NCBI RefSeq assembly: GCF_949298305.1
Contig: NZ_CASFWU010000121.1
Span: forward strand, 1-6,982
From: an uncultured Bacteroides sp.
GTDB lineage: Bacteria; Bacteroidota; Bacteroidia; Bacteroidales; Bacteroidaceae
Direction: 5' to 3'
DNA: 6,982 nucleotides
Shown: positions 5,625-6,982 of the stretch, in pieces
Layout: each line of letters begins with the position of its first letter
Position numbering within the stretch: position 1 is the stretch's first letter
The notes under the pieces: generated by a model
Told to the model about the DNA's origin: nothing
Seen by the model: the letters and a program-made list of their open reading frames with translations, nothing else
Databases searched by the model: none
Translations under genes and position numbers: made by a program

Positions 5625-6561
5625 CAGCCCCTGCGTTGCCACCATCGGCTTCTTCGACGGGGTACACCGCGGGCACCGCTGCCTCATAGACCAGGTGCGC
5701 AGCCTGGCCGCCGCGCGCGGGTTGCCCTCGGCCGCCGTCACCTTCCCCGTACATCCGCGCAAGGTGATGCAGCAGGGCTTCTGCCCCGAACTGCTCACCA
5801 CCTGCGACGAGAAGGTCGCCCTGCTGGCCGCGGCGGGCATAGACCGCTGCGTCATGCTGGACTTCACCCCGCAGCTGGCCCTCCTTTCCGCCCGCCGGTT
5901 CATGGCCCTGCTGAAGGAGCGGTACGGCATCGTGGCGCTGGTGATAGGCTACGACCACCGCTTCGGCCACAACCGCAGCGAGGGCTTCGACGACTACGTG
6001 CGCTACGGCGCCGAGCTGGGCATCGAGGTGGTGCAGGCCCGCGCCTTCTCGGACATGGAGGAGGGCGCCGGCGCCGGCCTGCCCTGCGGCGAGGTCAGCT
6101 CGTCCTGCATCCGCCAGCTGCTCCGCCGGGGCGACGTCTCCGACGCCGCGCGCTGCCTGGGCTACGACTACTTCCTGCAAGGCACGGTGGTGGGCGGCTA
6201 CCGCGTGGGGCACACGCTGGGCTTCCCCACGGCCAACCTCCGCGTGGACGACGCCGACAAACTGGTGCCAGCCGACGGCGTCTACGCCGTGCGTGTCGCC
6301 GTGGACGGACAGACCCGCGGCGGCATGTTGAGCATCGGCTTCCGTCCCACCCTGGCCAACGGCGCCGACCGCAGCATCGAGGTCTACATCTTCGACTTCC
6401 GCGCCAACATCTACCGCCGTCCGCTCCGCCTCTCCTTCGTCAGCCGTGTCCGCGACGAACTGAAGTTCGCCTCGCTGGACGAGCTCGTGGCCCAGCTCCG
6501 CAAGGACGAGGAAACGGTGAGACGCATCCTCAACAGCGACGGCAACGGCCGGCTCGTCTGA
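5596..6561 (+). CDS. ribF: Bifunctional riboflavin kinase / FMN adenylyltransferase
   Basis: This 321-residue cytoplasmic enzyme phosphorylates riboflavin to FMN and then adenylates FMN to FAD. The N-terminal nucleotidyltransferase domain has GFFDGVHRGH (18-27) with H24 and H27 of the HxGH motif, then GYDHRFGHNR (118-127) and SSSCIR (168-173), the counterpart of the family ISSTxIR motif. The C-terminal kinase domain starts near 185. It has GHTLGFPTANL (205-215) with the PTAN motif, SIGFRPT (246-252), and IEVYIFDF with E262 as probable base. Two usual kinase residues differ: the commonly seen GRxLGFPTAN is GHTLGFPTAN here (H206), and NIG is SIG (S246). The start ATG lies 29 bases inside the preceding gene with no Shine-Dalgarno, so translation is probably coupled. 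The length is normal for the family (about 300-320). It is the last gene of the operon, followed by a tandem repeat array. Confidence 0.95.
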   Translation: MKTGAGFSDNSPCVATIGFFDGVHRGHRCLIDQVRSLAAARGLPSAAVTFPVHPRKVMQQGFCPELLTTCDEKVALLAAAGIDRCVMLDFTPQLALLSARRFMALLKERYGIVALVIGYDHRFGHNRSEGFDDYVRYGAELGIEVVQARAFSDMEEGAGAGLPCGEVSSSCIRQLLRRGDVSDAARCLGYDYFLQGTVVGGYRVGHTLGFPTANLRVDDADKLVPADGVYAVRVAVDGQTRGGMLSIGFRPTLANGADRSIEVYIFDFRANIYRRPLRLSFVSRVRDELKFASLDELVAQLRKDEETVRRILNSDGNGRLV

Positions 6562-6627
6562 ATTCATCCCTTCTTTCCTGCCAATTCACCTCCCGCCTGC
6601 CCCAGCCCGGCATCCCGTCCAGGCAAT

Positions 6628-6773
6628 GCCTGCACGGTCCGTGGACGAAGCTTGCACGGTCCGCGGACGAAGCTTGCACGGTCCGCGGACAAAGCTTGCA
6701 CGGTCCGCGGACGAAGCTTGCACGGTCCGCGGACGAAGCCTGCACGGTCTGCGGACGTAGCCTGCACGGTCTG
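6628..6773. repeat. Array of nearly seven 22-base tandem repeats with internal palindrome
   Basis: Units begin at 6628, 6650, 6672, 6694, 6716, 6738 and 6760, the last being partial (about 14 bases). Each reads GCTTGCACG, then the perfect palindrome GTCCGCGGAC, then GAA. Joining two units creates a second palindrome, AAGCTT. Units 2-5 carry the intact palindrome. Unit 1 has GTCCGTGGAC, unit 6 GTCTGCGGAC and unit 7 decays further, so divergence is concentrated at the edges. There are no spacers, so it is not CRISPR. It could be a variable-number repeat, a multi-hairpin transcript end for the operon, or an array of protein sites spaced two helical turns apart. Confidence 0.9.
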
Positions 6774-6850
6774 TGTCCGCCGGAAACCGTGTCAGCGGCC
6801 GGAATTTCTCCCCTTTTCGCCCCGTTTTATTGCAAAACAGAAGAAATTTA

Positions 6851-6951
6851 TTGTTTTTCGATAAATTTTTTCTGTTTTTCTTTGGCTGTTTCCTCAAATA
6901 GTATTTCCTTTGCATATCGAAAAACGATAAATGATTATCGAGAAACGAAAT
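6851..6951. promoter_or_regulatory. Three copies of a TATCG-type motif around a promoter, operator candidate
   Basis: The best copy, 6915-6929, is an inverted repeat TATCG-AAAAA-CGATA. A second direct copy, TATCGAGAAACGAA, begins 21 bases further on at 6936, and matches 12 of 14 bases. A third lies in the opposite direction at 6851-6864, ATTGTTTTTCGATA, matching 13 of 14 bases. The two direct copies sit at and just after the predicted transcription start, a typical repressor position, and the third is about 30 bases upstream of the -33 box. The regulator is not identifiable from here; it could be encoded by the gene right of the window. Confidence 0.5.
6882..6912 (+). promoter_or_regulatory. 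Putative Bacteroides-type promoter for a gene beyond the right edge
   Basis: TTTG at 6882-6885 is followed after 19 bases by TTCCTTTG at 6905-6912, one base from the TAnnTTTG consensus. Transcription would start around 6919 and run out of the window. No start codon with a credible reading frame follows before base 6982. Confidence 0.5.
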
Positions 6952-6982
6952 TGGGAACCGAATTAACTCAAGTTTCGCAAGT

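Larger units (their letters stand above)
6562..6982. other. Region after ribF without a gene
   Basis: These 421 bases hold a C-rich stretch just after the ribF stop, a small hairpin (CAGGC 6620-6624 with GCCTG 6628-6632), the 22-base tandem array, and an AT-rich promoter region for a gene that would start right of the window. Open frames inside the array exist in all frames only because the 22-base unit is not a multiple of three. No T-tract terminator is evident directly after ribF. Confidence 0.7.

Noticed and set aside
4818..6567. Minus-strand frames of 370 and 347 codons opposite the HAD and ribF genes
   Set aside because: Both are antisense to genes with clear catalytic motifs, and their composition is that of GC-rich shadows.
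6628..6773. CRISPR array
   Set aside because: The units are contiguous with no unique spacers and no cas gene is visible.
6530..6915. Several overlapping frames across the tandem array on both strands
   Set aside because: A 22-base unit is not a multiple of three, so all frames stay open and give the same repetitive peptide. No conserved domain or start signal.

Overview
The window looks like Bacteroidales (Bacteroides or a close relative) chromosome. Two things support this: promoter-like sequences of the Bacteroides type (TTTG, a 19-base gap, then TAnnTTTG) and genes without Shine-Dalgarno sites. There is also a characteristic set of genes: a PMCA-type calcium ATPase, an HAD phosphatase and RibF. 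I cannot name a species.

The left part (1 to about 1750) is AT-rich and looks like the end of a small integrated replicon. It holds a degraded plus-strand reading frame (about 1-398). Convergent to it is a minus-strand gene for a replication protein of the phage/plasmid II/X type (441-1373). Upstream of that gene, also on the minus strand, is an unlisted 55-residue basic protein (1458-1625). Three hairpins lie between the two minus-strand genes. A triple 9-base repeat containing an inverted repeat overlaps the likely promoter of the pair. No relaxase, integrase or coat gene is visible, so whether this is a prophage, an integrated plasmid or a remnant cannot be settled here.

The middle part (1626-2382) has no convincing gene. 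It contains a 10-base direct repeat around an inverted repeat, a promoter-like sequence running into a perfect 16-base-pair hairpin, further complementary segments, and then the promoter and short leader of the next operon.

The right part is GC-rich and tightly packed: a calcium-translocating P-type ATPase (2383-5010), an HAD subfamily IA phosphatase (5007-5624) and the bifunctional riboflavin kinase/FAD synthetase ribF (5596-6561). The genes overlap by 4 and 29 bases, so they are almost certainly cotranscribed and translationally coupled. The ATPase exports calcium. RibF makes FMN and FAD. The phosphatase substrate is unknown, but its position makes a flavin-pathway intermediate a reasonable guess.

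After ribF there is an array of nearly seven 22-base tandem units, each containing a 10-base palindrome. The window ends with a promoter for a gene outside it, surrounded by three copies of a TATCG-N5-CGATA type motif that looks like an operator.
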